64,000 nucleotides of DNA from the NCBI GenBank assembly GCA_905236535.1, contig CAJOQN010000006.1:21076-85075 (forward strand), in the 5' to 3' direction. The translations under genes and the position numbers were made by a program. The notes beneath the pieces were generated by a model, which was not told where the DNA came from, did not search any database, and worked only from the letters and a program-made list of their open reading frames with translations. The stretch's first letter is position 1. The number at the start of each line of letters is the position of its first letter. This DNA is from an uncultured Bacilli bacterium (lineage in GTDB: Bacteria; Bacillota_I; Bacilli_A; RFN20; CAG-826). Shown one piece after another: positions 16,812-25,288 of this stretch.

Positions 16812-17984
16812 CTAATTTCCAAAACTAATACGAGGATCAACCATCGCAGTAACAATATCACCAAGTAAATATGAGAGAACACTCAACAACGCCGAAATAA
16901 GAATAACTGCGATTAAAAGTGAAGCGTTATAAGTGTTATTTGCAACAATAATAGCTCTACCAATTCCTGGTATGCCGTAAATATTCTCAAGATAATAACT
17001 TCCAAAGAGGGCCCCAATAACCGCGCTTGGGAAAGTTCTCACGAGAGGAACGACCGCGTTTCTTAAAATATGAATTTTCATAATACGGCCTTCGGTTAAA
17101 CCTTTAGAACGAGCAAATTTGACATAGTCGGCGTTAAATTCATCGACCATGTAACGTCTGACCCATAGACCAATACCGGACATTCCAGTAAAGCCTGTGG
17201 TTAAAATCACTGGCAACCAAGACAAGAAGTTTTCAGCATCGTATGATCTTGGAAGCGCAAAAAGTCCACAAAGGATAGCCATCCAAATGTAGTAATATGC
17301 AATTCCAGGGATTGCATCAATTGTCATAATATATGTTTTACCAACCTTATCAAAAATTCCATTTTGATATCTGGCCATAAGAATACCAAATGGATAGCCG
17401 AGACCAAGTTCAACGACGATAGAAATAATGTTGATTCTAAAGCTTACCCACATTCTTGGGAAGATGTAATCAACAACATATCCACCATCTGGAAAACCCG
17501 GAAGATTATAAATGGTTCCAAAATTAATAACAGAAGTGTGGCAATCGAAAATTGTGGTGGCAATTCCGCCTGCAGAATCTGTACCTATGCTGGTGCGGCA
17601 GAGAGTTTTTGGGAAAGGTAAAATATTATAGAAAAAGGTAACCAATTGTTTGATTAATGGTCCAGAAAAACCCATTTCTTCTTTCCAGTTATTACATAAA
17701 AGTTCGTTGACCATAGGGCTCTTAGGATTGTTGAAGAAAGTGGCACAAACTCTAGAGACAGGATAAGCCAAACGAACTAAAAAGAAAGTAACGATAATAG
17801 CGAGAGCAATAGAAATCAATGATGATCCAATTCTTCTTAATGAGTAATGAAGCAATGGATGAGCAAAGATTTTTTGCACTCCGACAGTTTCACCAAAAAG
17901 GACTCTTTTTTTCACAAGAATAGAAAAGACAACAAACGCAATGATTACACCAATAATCGTATAACCAATTAGATAAGATGCCAT
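16812..17984 (-). CDS. oppB: Oligopeptide ABC transporter permease OppB
   Basis: This is a 390-residue permease with an extra N-terminal helix (residues 4-25) ahead of the canonical first OppB helix (LRRIGSSLISIALAIIVTFF). It has the usual large external loop and the EAA motif region (VRRYMVDEFNADYVKFARSKG). The extra helix makes it longer than the roughly 310-residue standard. An AAAGGAGGA site precedes the ATG. A GC-rich stem-loop separates it from oppA. Confidence 0.9.
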   Translation of the reverse strand: MASYLIGYTIIGVIIAFVVFSILVKKRVLFGETVGVQKIFAHPLLHYSLRRIGSSLISIALAIIVTFFLVRLAYPVSRVCATFFNNPKSPMVNELLCNNWKEEMGFSGPLIKQLVTFFYNILPFPKTLCRTSIGTDSAGGIATTIFDCHTSVINFGTIYNLPGFPDGGYVVDYIFPRMWVSFRINIISIVVELGLGYPFGILMARYQNGIFDKVGKTYIMTIDAIPGIAYYYIWMAILCGLFALPRSYDAENFLSWLPVILTTGFTGMSGIGLWVRRYMVDEFNADYVKFARSKGLTEGRIMKIHILRNAVVPLVRTFPSAVIGALFGSYYLENIYGIPGIGRAIIVANNTYNASLLIAVILISALLSVLSYLLGDIVTAMVDPRISFGN

Positions 17985-18011
17985 TTTTATTCCTCCTTTT
18001 TAAGCAATAAA

Positions 18012-18046
18012 TTAGGGCAGGGGCAACAATGTGCCCCACACCCTAA
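18012..18046 (-). other. Intercistronic stem-loop between oppA and oppB
   Basis: TTAGGG-CA-GGGGCA, a 6-nt loop, TGCCCC-ACA-CCCTAA. It is strong for this AT-rich genome but has no T run on the minus strand. It therefore looks like an mRNA-stabilising or attenuating hairpin rather than a full terminator, allowing oppA to be expressed above oppBCDF. Confidence 0.6.
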
Positions 18047-18074
18047 TAATTAAATGAATTATGAACAACAAGAA

Positions 18075-20483
18075 TTAGTCTTTGTAGATATCTTGAAGAG
18101 CGTCGTGTGTTTTGAAATACTCTTCTTTGTCTTTTTGTTGTTCTTCACGAGCATGTTGTCTCTCTTCACGAGTCATAACTTCATCGAGGACATACATACC
18201 GGTTAAACGGTCGTTAGCAATACCGTAGGAAGCTGTTGGCATGAAGTAACCAGCACTTCTAGAAACGGACATGCTGTAGCCTTGACCGTTGTTGTTTTGT
18301 GGCAAATAGATGTAGAGCTCGTTGATGAGATTGTATTCAGCTTTTGCGAATTTTGAATAACGAGCAGAGATGTCTTCAACTTCGTTAGCACCCTCGGCAA
18401 CTAATTGTGTGTATTCTTCAAGAAGGTCGGTCTTAATAAGAGCATTTTTCGCTTCATTGAGAGCATAGTTGTCAACAGTGGCTTCTTTAATAAATGGGAA
18501 GACTGAAGACCAGTCACCACCTTTAACGAAGGTGTTCATATAAGTAAGTGGATCACCATAGTCAGCACCCCAACCCCACATGATAGGAGCATAGTCGAAG
18601 CAGGCTTTACCAGTAGCTTGACCAGAAACATTATCACGGTTTGCAGAAGTGACTTCTGTAGTTGGGATGACATTGAAGATTTTTGTGACACCAGCTTCTT
18701 CTAAAGCACCAGTTTGGTTAAGCCTTTCATTCATAGATGCGATGACTTCTTCATCATCTTCTTTGGCATCATCTGAATAGTATTCAGACCAGTATTCGAT
18801 GTTGATTGGGAAGGTGATTTTTGTGGCTTGTGAAGAATTATAAAGTTTGATGGCTTTAACAGCATCAATAACCAAAGCTTCAACTTCCGCTAATGTCTTT
18901 TGAGCAGTAGCGACTTGGCCTGGTTTGAGTTCATATGCAGCAGTACCTTCAACTGGGTTGTCTGGATCACCAGCACCACCAGCGAGACCTTGCTTTTCAG
19001 CATATTCGGTATAGTAATATTTTGTAACATAGTCGTTACCATCTTGATCGACAACGAATCCTTTTGGAACATAGGTGTAGACCTTTTCTTCGTTTCTGAG
19101 GGCAGCGGCTTTGTAGCTGTAATGTTTACTGAAGTAGAGTTCAAAGTCTAAGCTGTTCATAATAGCTTTACGAACTTCTTTGATTGATAAGGCATTAGCT
19201 GTATTTTTGATTGTTGTAGCGTTGCCACCTCTTGCATAAGATGTGGTTGAACCAGTCTTATCACGGGCCATAACAATGTTAGAACCATAGCAGTTACCAA
19301 TGGTATCTAATAATCTGGCATTAACGTGTGGATCATATGGATTTTCAAGTGTTCCATCTCCATCTGGACCTTCAACATATTTGGTCCATCCGACTTGGTC
19401 GTCATAACTGACGGAGAAACCATCAACTCTGTCGGCTTCGAATTCTTTACGGACATAGTCTTTGGCCACACTACCGGTGATGACTCTATATTTTATCTTG
19501 TTAACAGTGATAGTGTTTTCAGCATTCCAATATCCTTTATTAGAAGAATATTCGACAGTGGTGTCAGTGACTTTGCTTAAGAGATATGGTCCACAATAGA
19601 GGATCTTATCTTTATCAGTACCAAAGTTAGAGAACGAGACATCCTTAAGGAAGTATTTGTTAACAGGCAAGAAACAAGAATAGGTGAAAAGCGTTGGGAA
19701 GAATGATGCAGGTTGATTGAGTCTGTAAGTAACAGTTCTATTTTGATCATTTGCAACGACACCAAGTCTAGATCCGTTTTTGATGTTTGGAATATCTGCG
19801 GCAGCAACTTGATCATCGCCATCAGCATATTCTAAATGCCAAATTGTTGGGGTTTCGCTTTTGATCCATTTGTTAATATCCTTAGCAGCTTGGGTTGGAT
19901 TATTGTCAGGATCATAGTTGAGTTTGCCTTCTTTTTTGTCGGCTTTAAGTTTGGTGTAGGCATAATACTCTGCGCCACCTCTAATAAAGGTATAAACAAG
20001 GTATTGTAATTCGGAGCCGTTTGAATAAGTTAGAACTTGTTCAGCGGTTGTGCGCCAGTCAGAAGCTTCAACAAATTGAGGTGTCTTTTTACCATCGACA
20101 TTGGCTTTGTATTGGGCGCCATCATAAGTTTGCCATTTGACGCCTTCTCTAACGGTGAATGTGAATTCGGTGTAGTCATCGTTCTTTGTAACTTTTGTAG
20201 CAAGATTCTTAACTAAAGCACCATAAGAGTTGTGTGAAAGTAAAGCATCGACAAAGTTTGCAAAGTGTTGAGCATTGGCGGATTGCGCAGACTTCAAATA
20301 GTTAAGAGATCCAATTGAAGAGCCAAGTAATCCGTTGTACTCATTACGAGCTACTCTACCTGCTAATCCATATCTAGTTAAAACTTCATTTTCAGGAATA
20401 GTAAAAGTTTTCGGGCCAGAAGAACAGGCGGACATAATCACTGCTAGCGACATAATCATTAGTGATTTACCTTTTAGATTCAT
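18075..20483 (-). CDS. oppA: Oligopeptide-binding lipoprotein OppA (oversized)
   Basis: This 802-residue SBP_bac_5-type solute-binding lipoprotein captures peptides outside the cell for OppBCDF. The signal peptide ends in the lipobox IMSAC with Cys20. Typical elements include FTFTVREGVKWQTYDG near residue 105 and YSSNKGYWNAENTITVNKIKYRV near 325. It is much longer than the usual 530-600 residues, with inserted segments. The reading frame extends 33 bp further upstream, but the AGGAGG site fixes the start at 20483. It is the promoter-proximal gene of the operon. Confidence 0.92.
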   Translation of the reverse strand: MNLKGKSLMIMSLAVIMSACSSGPKTFTIPENEVLTRYGLAGRVARNEYNGLLGSSIGSLNYLKSAQSANAQHFANFVDALLSHNSYGALVKNLATKVTKNDDYTEFTFTVREGVKWQTYDGAQYKANVDGKKTPQFVEASDWRTTAEQVLTYSNGSELQYLVYTFIRGGAEYYAYTKLKADKKEGKLNYDPDNNPTQAAKDINKWIKSETPTIWHLEYADGDDQVAAADIPNIKNGSRLGVVANDQNRTVTYRLNQPASFFPTLFTYSCFLPVNKYFLKDVSFSNFGTDKDKILYCGPYLLSKVTDTTVEYSSNKGYWNAENTITVNKIKYRVITGSVAKDYVRKEFEADRVDGFSVSYDDQVGWTKYVEGPDGDGTLENPYDPHVNARLLDTIGNCYGSNIVMARDKTGSTTSYARGGNATTIKNTANALSIKEVRKAIMNSLDFELYFSKHYSYKAAALRNEEKVYTYVPKGFVVDQDGNDYVTKYYYTEYAEKQGLAGGAGDPDNPVEGTAAYELKPGQVATAQKTLAEVEALVIDAVKAIKLYNSSQATKITFPINIEYWSEYYSDDAKEDDEEVIASMNERLNQTGALEEAGVTKIFNVIPTTEVTSANRDNVSGQATGKACFDYAPIMWGWGADYGDPLTYMNTFVKGGDWSSVFPFIKEATVDNYALNEAKNALIKTDLLEEYTQLVAEGANEVEDISARYSKFAKAEYNLINELYIYLPQNNNGQGYSMSVSRSAGYFMPTASYGIANDRLTGMYVLDEVMTREERQHAREEQQKDKEEYFKTHDALQDIYKD

Positions 20484-20513
20484 AATTTTTCCTCCTTTTC
20501 TAAAATATTTATT

Positions 20514-20529
20514 CAATCATGAATGATTG
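20514..20529. promoter_or_regulatory. Palindrome in the oppA leader
   Basis: CAATCAT-GA-ATGATTG has perfect 7-bp arms. It lies just downstream of the predicted oppA transcription start and could be a repressor operator. Confidence 0.45.
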
Positions 20530-20535
20530 TTTAAA

Positions 20536-20564
20536 AGAATACTCTTTTTTCGCGCATTTAACAA
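20536..20564 (-). promoter_or_regulatory. oppA promoter
   Basis: On the minus strand, TTGTTA (20564-20559) and TATTCT (20541-20536) are 17 bp apart. Two GCGCAT copies (20552-20557 and 20577-20582) flank the -35 box. Confidence 0.65.
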
Positions 20565-20595
20565 ATATTTATTTATGCGCATATATGATATAAGT

Positions 20596-20619
20596 AAAAA
20601 ATGTGTGCTTTGCACACAT
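20596..20619 (-). terminator. Terminator after the 126-residue membrane protein
   Basis: ATGTGTGC-TTT-GCACACAT on + forms an 8-bp hairpin, and the minus strand continues with T6. Confidence 0.8.
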
Positions 20620-20645
20620 GTGTATAAAAATAGAAAATAAAAATA

Positions 20646-21026
20646 TTAAATAGCAAACGGAAGCGGGTAAGAACCAGCAATAAAAGCCCAAGCTTCAAAA
20701 ACTAATCCAACACTTAATAAAATCGCCGAAGCAAAGAAAAACGGAAAACGAATTGTCCACGCTTTACATTTGATCTCTTTTTCGACTTTTCCATCATAAT
20801 TTTTAGTCTTTCTTCTGTGCCTTGCAATTTGAATATCAGCGATGACAAAGCCAAGCAAAAAATAAGTCGCAGTGATGGCCCAAAGGAGGTAAACATAAGG
20901 AAATGGATCAAGATTTAAGGATGGAATACAAGTAATACCATAAATGCCAAAGGGAACGCCAAGCCCCACTACGGCTAGCACTGATCCAATGATATATATT
21001 AGAGGTGATTTGAATGGATTTTTCAT
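20646..21026 (-). CDS. Small membrane protein, function unknown
   Basis: This 126-residue protein has three hydrophobic segments (about residues 9-33, 43-63 and 96-119). A basic cytosolic loop (HRRKTKNYDGKVEKEIK) lies between the second and third. I do not recognise a family. The ATG at 21026 lies 7 bp after a TATTAT -10 box with no ribosome site, so the longer frame from 21056 is rejected. It is divergent from the TupA-like gene. Confidence 0.6.
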   Translation of the reverse strand: MKNPFKSPLIYIIGSVLAVVGLGVPFGIYGITCIPSLNLDPFPYVYLLWAITATYFLLGFVIADIQIARHRRKTKNYDGKVEKEIKCKAWTIRFPFFFASAILLSVGLVFEAWAFIAGSYPLPFAI

Positions 21027-21084
21027 CGTAAATATAATACTACATATTCTAGTCAAACAAAGAGAGAAAGATTATACTGAAAAT

Positions 21085-21999
21085 ATGCCAAACCCAAATT
21101 TAAAAGAGAACAAACTTAAGCGTCTATTAGTCGCCCCTTTTCGAAATGTTGTTAAGGCATTTTCAAAGACCCAATATGTTAAGTTTCAATATAAATATAT
21201 TACACACCATAGGTTAAATTTAAAGAATCCGATTAGGTATACCGAAAAGCTTCAATATTTAAGATTAAAGGTTTATCCAAAATGGGATCTTGTTTCAAAG
21301 TGTGCGGGTAGAGTGGGTCTTAGAGACTATATAAAAGAATGTGGTTTTGAAGATAATCTTGTGCAAATCTATGGTGTTTATGACAGATTTGAAGATATCA
21401 ATTTTGAGGAATTGCCAAATCAATTTGTGATGAAATGTACCCATGCATGTGCTTTTAATTACCTTTGTTTCGATAAATCACAACTTAAGACAGAAGAGTT
21501 GAGGAAAAAATTTAATCGTTGGTTAAAAACTAATTATGGCAAAAAGACGGTTGAACTCCACTACTCAAAGATTAAACCGCAAATTATAATTGAAAAATTT
21601 TTATTTGAAAAAGATTGGCTTCCTGTTGAATACAAGATTCATGTATTTAATGGTGTGGCGAAAAGTATGTATGTTGTCACCTCAAGAAATAAAGATATTA
21701 GATACAACAATTACTATATTGATTGGACTCCATTTGATGGTTCCCAATTTAATGGCTGGAAGAAAACTGATTATGAAATAGAAAAGCCCACCAATTGGGA
21801 TGAGATGGTGAAGTTAGCCGAAGCATTAGCCAAGCCATTCCCGTTCGTTAGAGTGGACTTATATAATATCGAAGGTAAAATTTATATTTCAGAGATGACC
21901 TTCACTCCCGCGAAAGGCACATTGATTCTTGATGATGATAAATGCGACTTTGAAATGGGTGAATGGTTAGATATATCTATGTACCTTACTTCCAAGTAG
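21085..21999 (+). CDS. TupA-like ATP-grasp protein (envelope polysaccharide)
   Basis: This 304-residue protein resembles the TupA-like ATP-grasp family, named after the teichuronopeptide synthesis protein, and is usually found with glycosyltransferases of surface polysaccharides. Visible family features are NPIRYTEKLQYLRL near residue 45, the NQFVMKCTHACAFN strand, PQIIIEKFLFEK, LPVEYKIHVFNG, and the C-terminal FPFVRVDLYN..GKIYISEMTFTPAKG with metal-binding acidic residues. TATACT ends 6 bp before the ATG, predicting a leaderless mRNA. Its 3' end overlaps the convergent lipoprotein by 14 bp. Confidence 0.8.
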   Translation: MPNPNLKENKLKRLLVAPFRNVVKAFSKTQYVKFQYKYITHHRLNLKNPIRYTEKLQYLRLKVYPKWDLVSKCAGRVGLRDYIKECGFEDNLVQIYGVYDRFEDINFEELPNQFVMKCTHACAFNYLCFDKSQLKTEELRKKFNRWLKTNYGKKTVELHYSKIKPQIIIEKFLFEKDWLPVEYKIHVFNGVAKSMYVVTSRNKDIRYNNYYIDWTPFDGSQFNGWKKTDYEIEKPTNWDEMVKLAEALAKPFPFVRVDLYNIEGKIYISEMTFTPAKGTLILDDDKCDFEMGEWLDISMYLTSK

Positions 22000-22927
22000 T
22001 GTCTGGCATGAAGATCTCATAGAGCATAAGGGAATAATCTAATTCAACATGGTTACCATTCCCATCTTTTAGATATCCCATTGGATTATCGGTAATATTA
22101 TCTCTATCAAAATCATATTCAACAGAAATTCCACAGACTCGTGTAAGGTGTCTATTCCCAAGTCTAAAGCCAAAGAATTTATATGGTGGATTAAACGGAT
22201 CTTCTTTTGGGTTGGTCTTAATGTTATCAATCTTATAAGAGAAGGTATTTTTATCATATCCATCTTCAGTTTTAGAATATAGGCTAATTTTCAATGTAAC
22301 GCCTGTTTCTAAATAATTAGAAACATTTTCATTTTCTTCCACGATGCCATTATCATTAAAATCATATTCACCAGCGTGAGTGTAATCATATGATGCTTTA
22401 AATGACATTGCGATGTAATTTAAGTTATCAGTTTCCTTGCTAAAAATTGCACCAAAACCATCTTCATCAATCTGCACTCTCGCTTGTTGATAACGACCAT
22501 GACAGAACATTTGACCATCGAACAACTTGGATAAATAACCATATCTAAAGAAAGAATTAGTCCTTGATAATTTTCTGGTTGGTCCATACCCAACATCTAA
22601 ATAAAAGTCTGAATCGCCAGAGAAATAATCATCTACATATGTCAAATTTTGTTGAGCCTCTTCATCACAAAGTCTAAAGTTTTGATCGTTGTATGATTCA
22701 AAGACATAGTCTGAATCGCTTGAAAGATTATATTCATTAGTGTTAACAATTTGATTTTTCTCATTTTTTGGATCAATTTTTGTATTCCAAACACGATAAT
22801 AATCCTTTTGGAAATTCCCGGAATTATAGGCATCGCCAGAATAATATTCTTTTAAGCCATAACCACACGCTGAAAGGGTCATCGCAAAAAAGGAAACAGA
22901 TAACATAGCTAACCTTTTAAATTTCAT
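21986..22927 (-). CDS. Lipoprotein of unknown function
   Basis: This is a 313-residue secreted lipoprotein: the signal peptide MKFKRLAMLSVSFFAMTLSAC places the lipid-bearing cysteine at Cys21. The mature part is rich in aromatic and acidic residues, with a concanavalin-like beta pattern (residues 90-240) and a DFNDNGIVEENENV segment that resembles a dockerin/EF-type calcium loop (D.N.NG.V). AAGGAGAG sets the start at 22927. It overlaps the upstream polymerase-like gene by 11 bp, so the two are translationally coupled. Confidence 0.7.
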   Translation of the reverse strand: MKFKRLAMLSVSFFAMTLSACGYGLKEYYSGDAYNSGNFQKDYYRVWNTKIDPKNEKNQIVNTNEYNLSSDSDYVFESYNDQNFRLCDEEAQQNLTYVDDYFSGDSDFYLDVGYGPTRKLSRTNSFFRYGYLSKLFDGQMFCHGRYQQARVQIDEDGFGAIFSKETDNLNYIAMSFKASYDYTHAGEYDFNDNGIVEENENVSNYLETGVTLKISLYSKTEDGYDKNTFSYKIDNIKTNPKEDPFNPPYKFFGFRLGNRHLTRVCGISVEYDFDRDNITDNPMGYLKDGNGNHVELDYSLMLYEIFMPDTTWK

Positions 22928-24326
22928 ATTCGCTCTCCTTTCCATAAATGGGCGCTTCAGCTTCAATTGAAACCGTTTTTTTTACTTCGTTATTTTTTGA
23001 ATTTGTAACTTTAAACATATATCCAATAAAGAAAATAGCAATTAAAAATAAACCGTTCGTATATATCGGAGATAAGTTATTATAGCGAAGAAGCGGTTGA
23101 GCGTCGTAGTTAATAAGGGAATAAACAAAGAATGATGAAACAAAGCCAAGAATTAAAGATTTGGTCAATATGTCATCATTACCTTTGACGTAATAATCAC
23201 TAATCGTACTTCTTGTAAAAACAAAATCGATAACAAGGACAACAAGCCCTAAAACACCGCTGGTAATAATTGTGTCAAACAAGATGGAATTAGAAATATC
23301 TACTTCTGTTCCAATTGGATACCATCCAATGATGGTATTAGAGCCAAAAGCGTATTTTAAAATCAAATTATAATTAACGACAAAACGATTGGAATTAAAG
23401 AGCCTGTTAAGAATTTGATGAGAGGCGATGAAATTTCTAAATCCTTCAGTCCAACCCCACAATGTTTGAGCGTTTAAAACAAGAATAATAAAAGCAATTA
23501 AAATAACAATTAAAAATCCAATTATTATCCATTTTAGGATTTGAGATCCTTTAATAACTTTCTTTCCAAATAAGATGATAAGAGTAATGATCACTAATAA
23601 CAAAACATCAGTGATGATTGTAATTTTGATTGGCATGGTTAATAAAGCAATAAGTCCAATGGCAGCGTAGATCGCATATATTGAGAATTTAAGTTTTTCT
23701 TTTTTTGGTGAAATAAAGAATAAAGCGATAACGCTAGAAGACAAAACAGAAGGAAATAAAGTAAAGTATTGGATTGAAACTTCTTGGAATTTAAATCCCA
23801 TTAAGAAATACGCTGTTTCACCAATTGGGGTTGAAGATATTCCACCATCATAATAAACATAATGTTTAGCGTGAATAATCGTATAGAATGGAACGAACTG
23901 AATCATCGTAAAGAAATAAGATATCAAAACAATTAAAGCAATGCCGCCATAAATGGCGATTAAAGCTTTGGACATATCAAATTTGGAATTAACTCCAGAG
24001 AAATATCCCATCGCAGCAAAAGCCAAAAGGCCGACAGGAAGGAAAATAGATTCAGCTAGGCTCAATCCACCTCCACTAGCAAATGGACTAAGCGCGGAAA
24101 TTAATCCAAAGATAAAAAGAGGAATAGCAAAAAATAGGACGGAGATAAAGCCATCTTTTTTAATTTCTCTCACAGAGATAATGCCCATTAGGATGGCAAT
24201 AACAATTCCCAATGAAGCAAAGACAATAAAGGAATTGGATAAACCAAAACTAATAAACGCTAAAACTTCTAGAATGAGAAAGAGGGTAATCGTGCTAATA
24301 GTTTCTAAAGTTGTATTTCTATTCAT
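22917..24326 (-). CDS. Wzy/O-antigen-ligase-like polytopic membrane protein
   Basis: This 469-residue protein has about twelve membrane helices. A longer extracellular region lies in mid-protein (residues about 140-185; HAKHYVYYDGGISS), and a late loop contains WGWTEGFRNFIASHQILNRLFNSN and GSNTIIGWYPIGTEVD. This topology matches polysaccharide polymerases or ligases. The weak sequence signature means other exporters are possible. CTGGTATAAT is an extended -10 box ending 7 bp before the ATG at 24326, so I take that as a leaderless start rather than 24335. Confidence 0.6.
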   Translation of the reverse strand: MNRNTTLETISTITLFLILEVLAFISFGLSNSFIVFASLGIVIAILMGIISVREIKKDGFISVLFFAIPLFIFGLISALSPFASGGGLSLAESIFLPVGLLAFAAMGYFSGVNSKFDMSKALIAIYGGIALIVLISYFFTMIQFVPFYTIIHAKHYVYYDGGISSTPIGETAYFLMGFKFQEVSIQYFTLFPSVLSSSVIALFFISPKKEKLKFSIYAIYAAIGLIALLTMPIKITIITDVLLLVIITLIILFGKKVIKGSQILKWIIIGFLIVILIAFIILVLNAQTLWGWTEGFRNFIASHQILNRLFNSNRFVVNYNLILKYAFGSNTIIGWYPIGTEVDISNSILFDTIITSGVLGLVVLVIDFVFTRSTISDYYVKGNDDILTKSLILGFVSSFFVYSLINYDAQPLLRYNNLSPIYTNGLFLIAIFFIGYMFKVTNSKNNEVKKTVSIEAEAPIYGKESEYEI

Positions 24327-24350
24327 CTTTACCATTATACCAGTCTATTT

Positions 24351-24388
24351 AAAAAAGAAAAAACCGTCATAATATTAAGACGGCTTTT
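24351..24388 (-). terminator. Terminator of the small-peptide transcript
   Basis: CCGTC (24364-24368) pairs with GACGG (24379-24383). On the minus strand it ends in TTTTTTCTTTTTT. It lies just before the promoter of the Wzy-like gene. Confidence 0.8.
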
Positions 24389-24427
24389 TGAAGAATAAAT
24401 CTTCTATATATGTGTCAGGAGTAAGCG

Positions 24428-24472
24428 TTACTCCCGATTAGCCCAGGTCGATAAAGCGTTAAAAGTGTTCAT
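24428..24472 (-). CDS. Micro-ORF encoding a 14-residue peptide (MNTFNALSTWANRE)
   Basis: This is a very short reading frame with an excellent ribosome site: AAAGGGAGA ends 8 bp before the ATG at 24472 (another ATG at 24478 is too close, 2 bp). The stop codon lies in the left arm of a perfect hairpin (GGAGTAA-CGC-TTACTCC), and a terminator follows. Upstream, TTGTGT and TATATA 17 bp apart form a promoter. It could be a leader peptide, a small secreted or toxic peptide, or a dual-function sRNA. No match to a known family comes to mind. Confidence 0.5.
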   Translation of the reverse strand: MNTFNALSTWANRE

Positions 24473-24591
24473 ACGCATAATCTCCCTTTGATATATTTAT
24501 ATACCTCAACACAAAATATAACACAAAAGATAAAAACAATCAGTTTTTTATTTTTGATTGAAACGAAAAAGTAAAGTAATATTAATATGCA

Positions 24592-25254
24592 ATGACAGAA
24601 GAACAAAGAAAAAAGGTTGTCGCAGATAATCTAGTCAAATTTCGAAAAGCTAAAGGCCTAACTCAAGCCGAATTAGCCGAAAGATTAAACTATTCTGATA
24701 AATCAATCTCCAAATGGGAAAGGGGAGAAGGTTTTCCAGATATCTTTATCTTGAAAGAAATGGCGGAATTTTATGGTGTCAGCATTGATGATTTCTTTTT
24801 TGAGAAAGAAGTTAAGATAAAAAGAAAAAGACCAATCAAAAATGAAATTATCATTCCTTCATTAGCTTTAGGAATCGTGTGGTTCGTCTTGGTCACTTTA
24901 TTCGCTATCGCTTTGATCGTATTTAGCGACAAGATTCCTGCTCCTTGGTTATTATTCATCTATGGAATCCCAATAAGCGGAATTGTTCTCATAGTTTTTA
25001 TGGCCATCTATAAGAAAAAGTTCTTAGTTTTAATAGGGGTCTCAATATTAATCTGGGGACTAGCTTTAAGTGTCTATCTAACATTGATTATTATCATGGC
25101 GCCAAATTCATGGATGTGGCTTATCTTCATTATATGTGTCCCAATTCAAATAATGGCGATATTATACTACTTATTAAAAAATAGCGATAAGTTTAAACAA
25201 AACCTTCAAAAGATATTCAAACGTAAGAAAAAAGAAGTCAAAAATGAAAAATAA
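24592..25254 (+). CDS. XRE-family regulator with C-terminal membrane helices
   Basis: This 220-residue protein has an N-terminal Cro/C1 helix-turn-helix (residues 8-65; LVKFRKAKGLTQAELAERL, SDKSISKWERGEGFPD). A basic linker follows, then four hydrophobic segments (about residues 87-110, 117-140, 145-170 and 175-198) and a lysine-rich tail. Membrane-bound XRE proteins of this build are widespread in Bacillota and may sense envelope signals. TATTAA ends 6 bp before the ATG with no ribosome site, fitting a leaderless start. Confidence 0.82.
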   Translation: MTEEQRKKVVADNLVKFRKAKGLTQAELAERLNYSDKSISKWERGEGFPDIFILKEMAEFYGVSIDDFFFEKEVKIKRKRPIKNEIIIPSLALGIVWFVLVTLFAIALIVFSDKIPAPWLLFIYGIPISGIVLIVFMAIYKKKFLVLIGVSILIWGLALSVYLTLIIIMAPNSWMWLIFIICVPIQIMAILYYLLKNSDKFKQNLQKIFKRKKKEVKNEK

Positions 25255-25288
25255 TCCGGTATTTGCAGTAAATCCGGATTATTTTTTT
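25253..25288. terminator. Bidirectional terminator between XRE and DegV genes
   Basis: AATCCGG (25253-25259) pairs with CCGGATT (25274-25280), with T-rich tails in both directions. Confidence 0.75.

Noticed and set aside
24390..24500. Possible riboswitch (yybP-ykoY or TPP-like GGGAG and CTGGGCTAATC patterns)
   Set aside because: The core motifs of those classes are not present together, and the stretch is better explained as a ribosome site, a short ORF and a hairpin.
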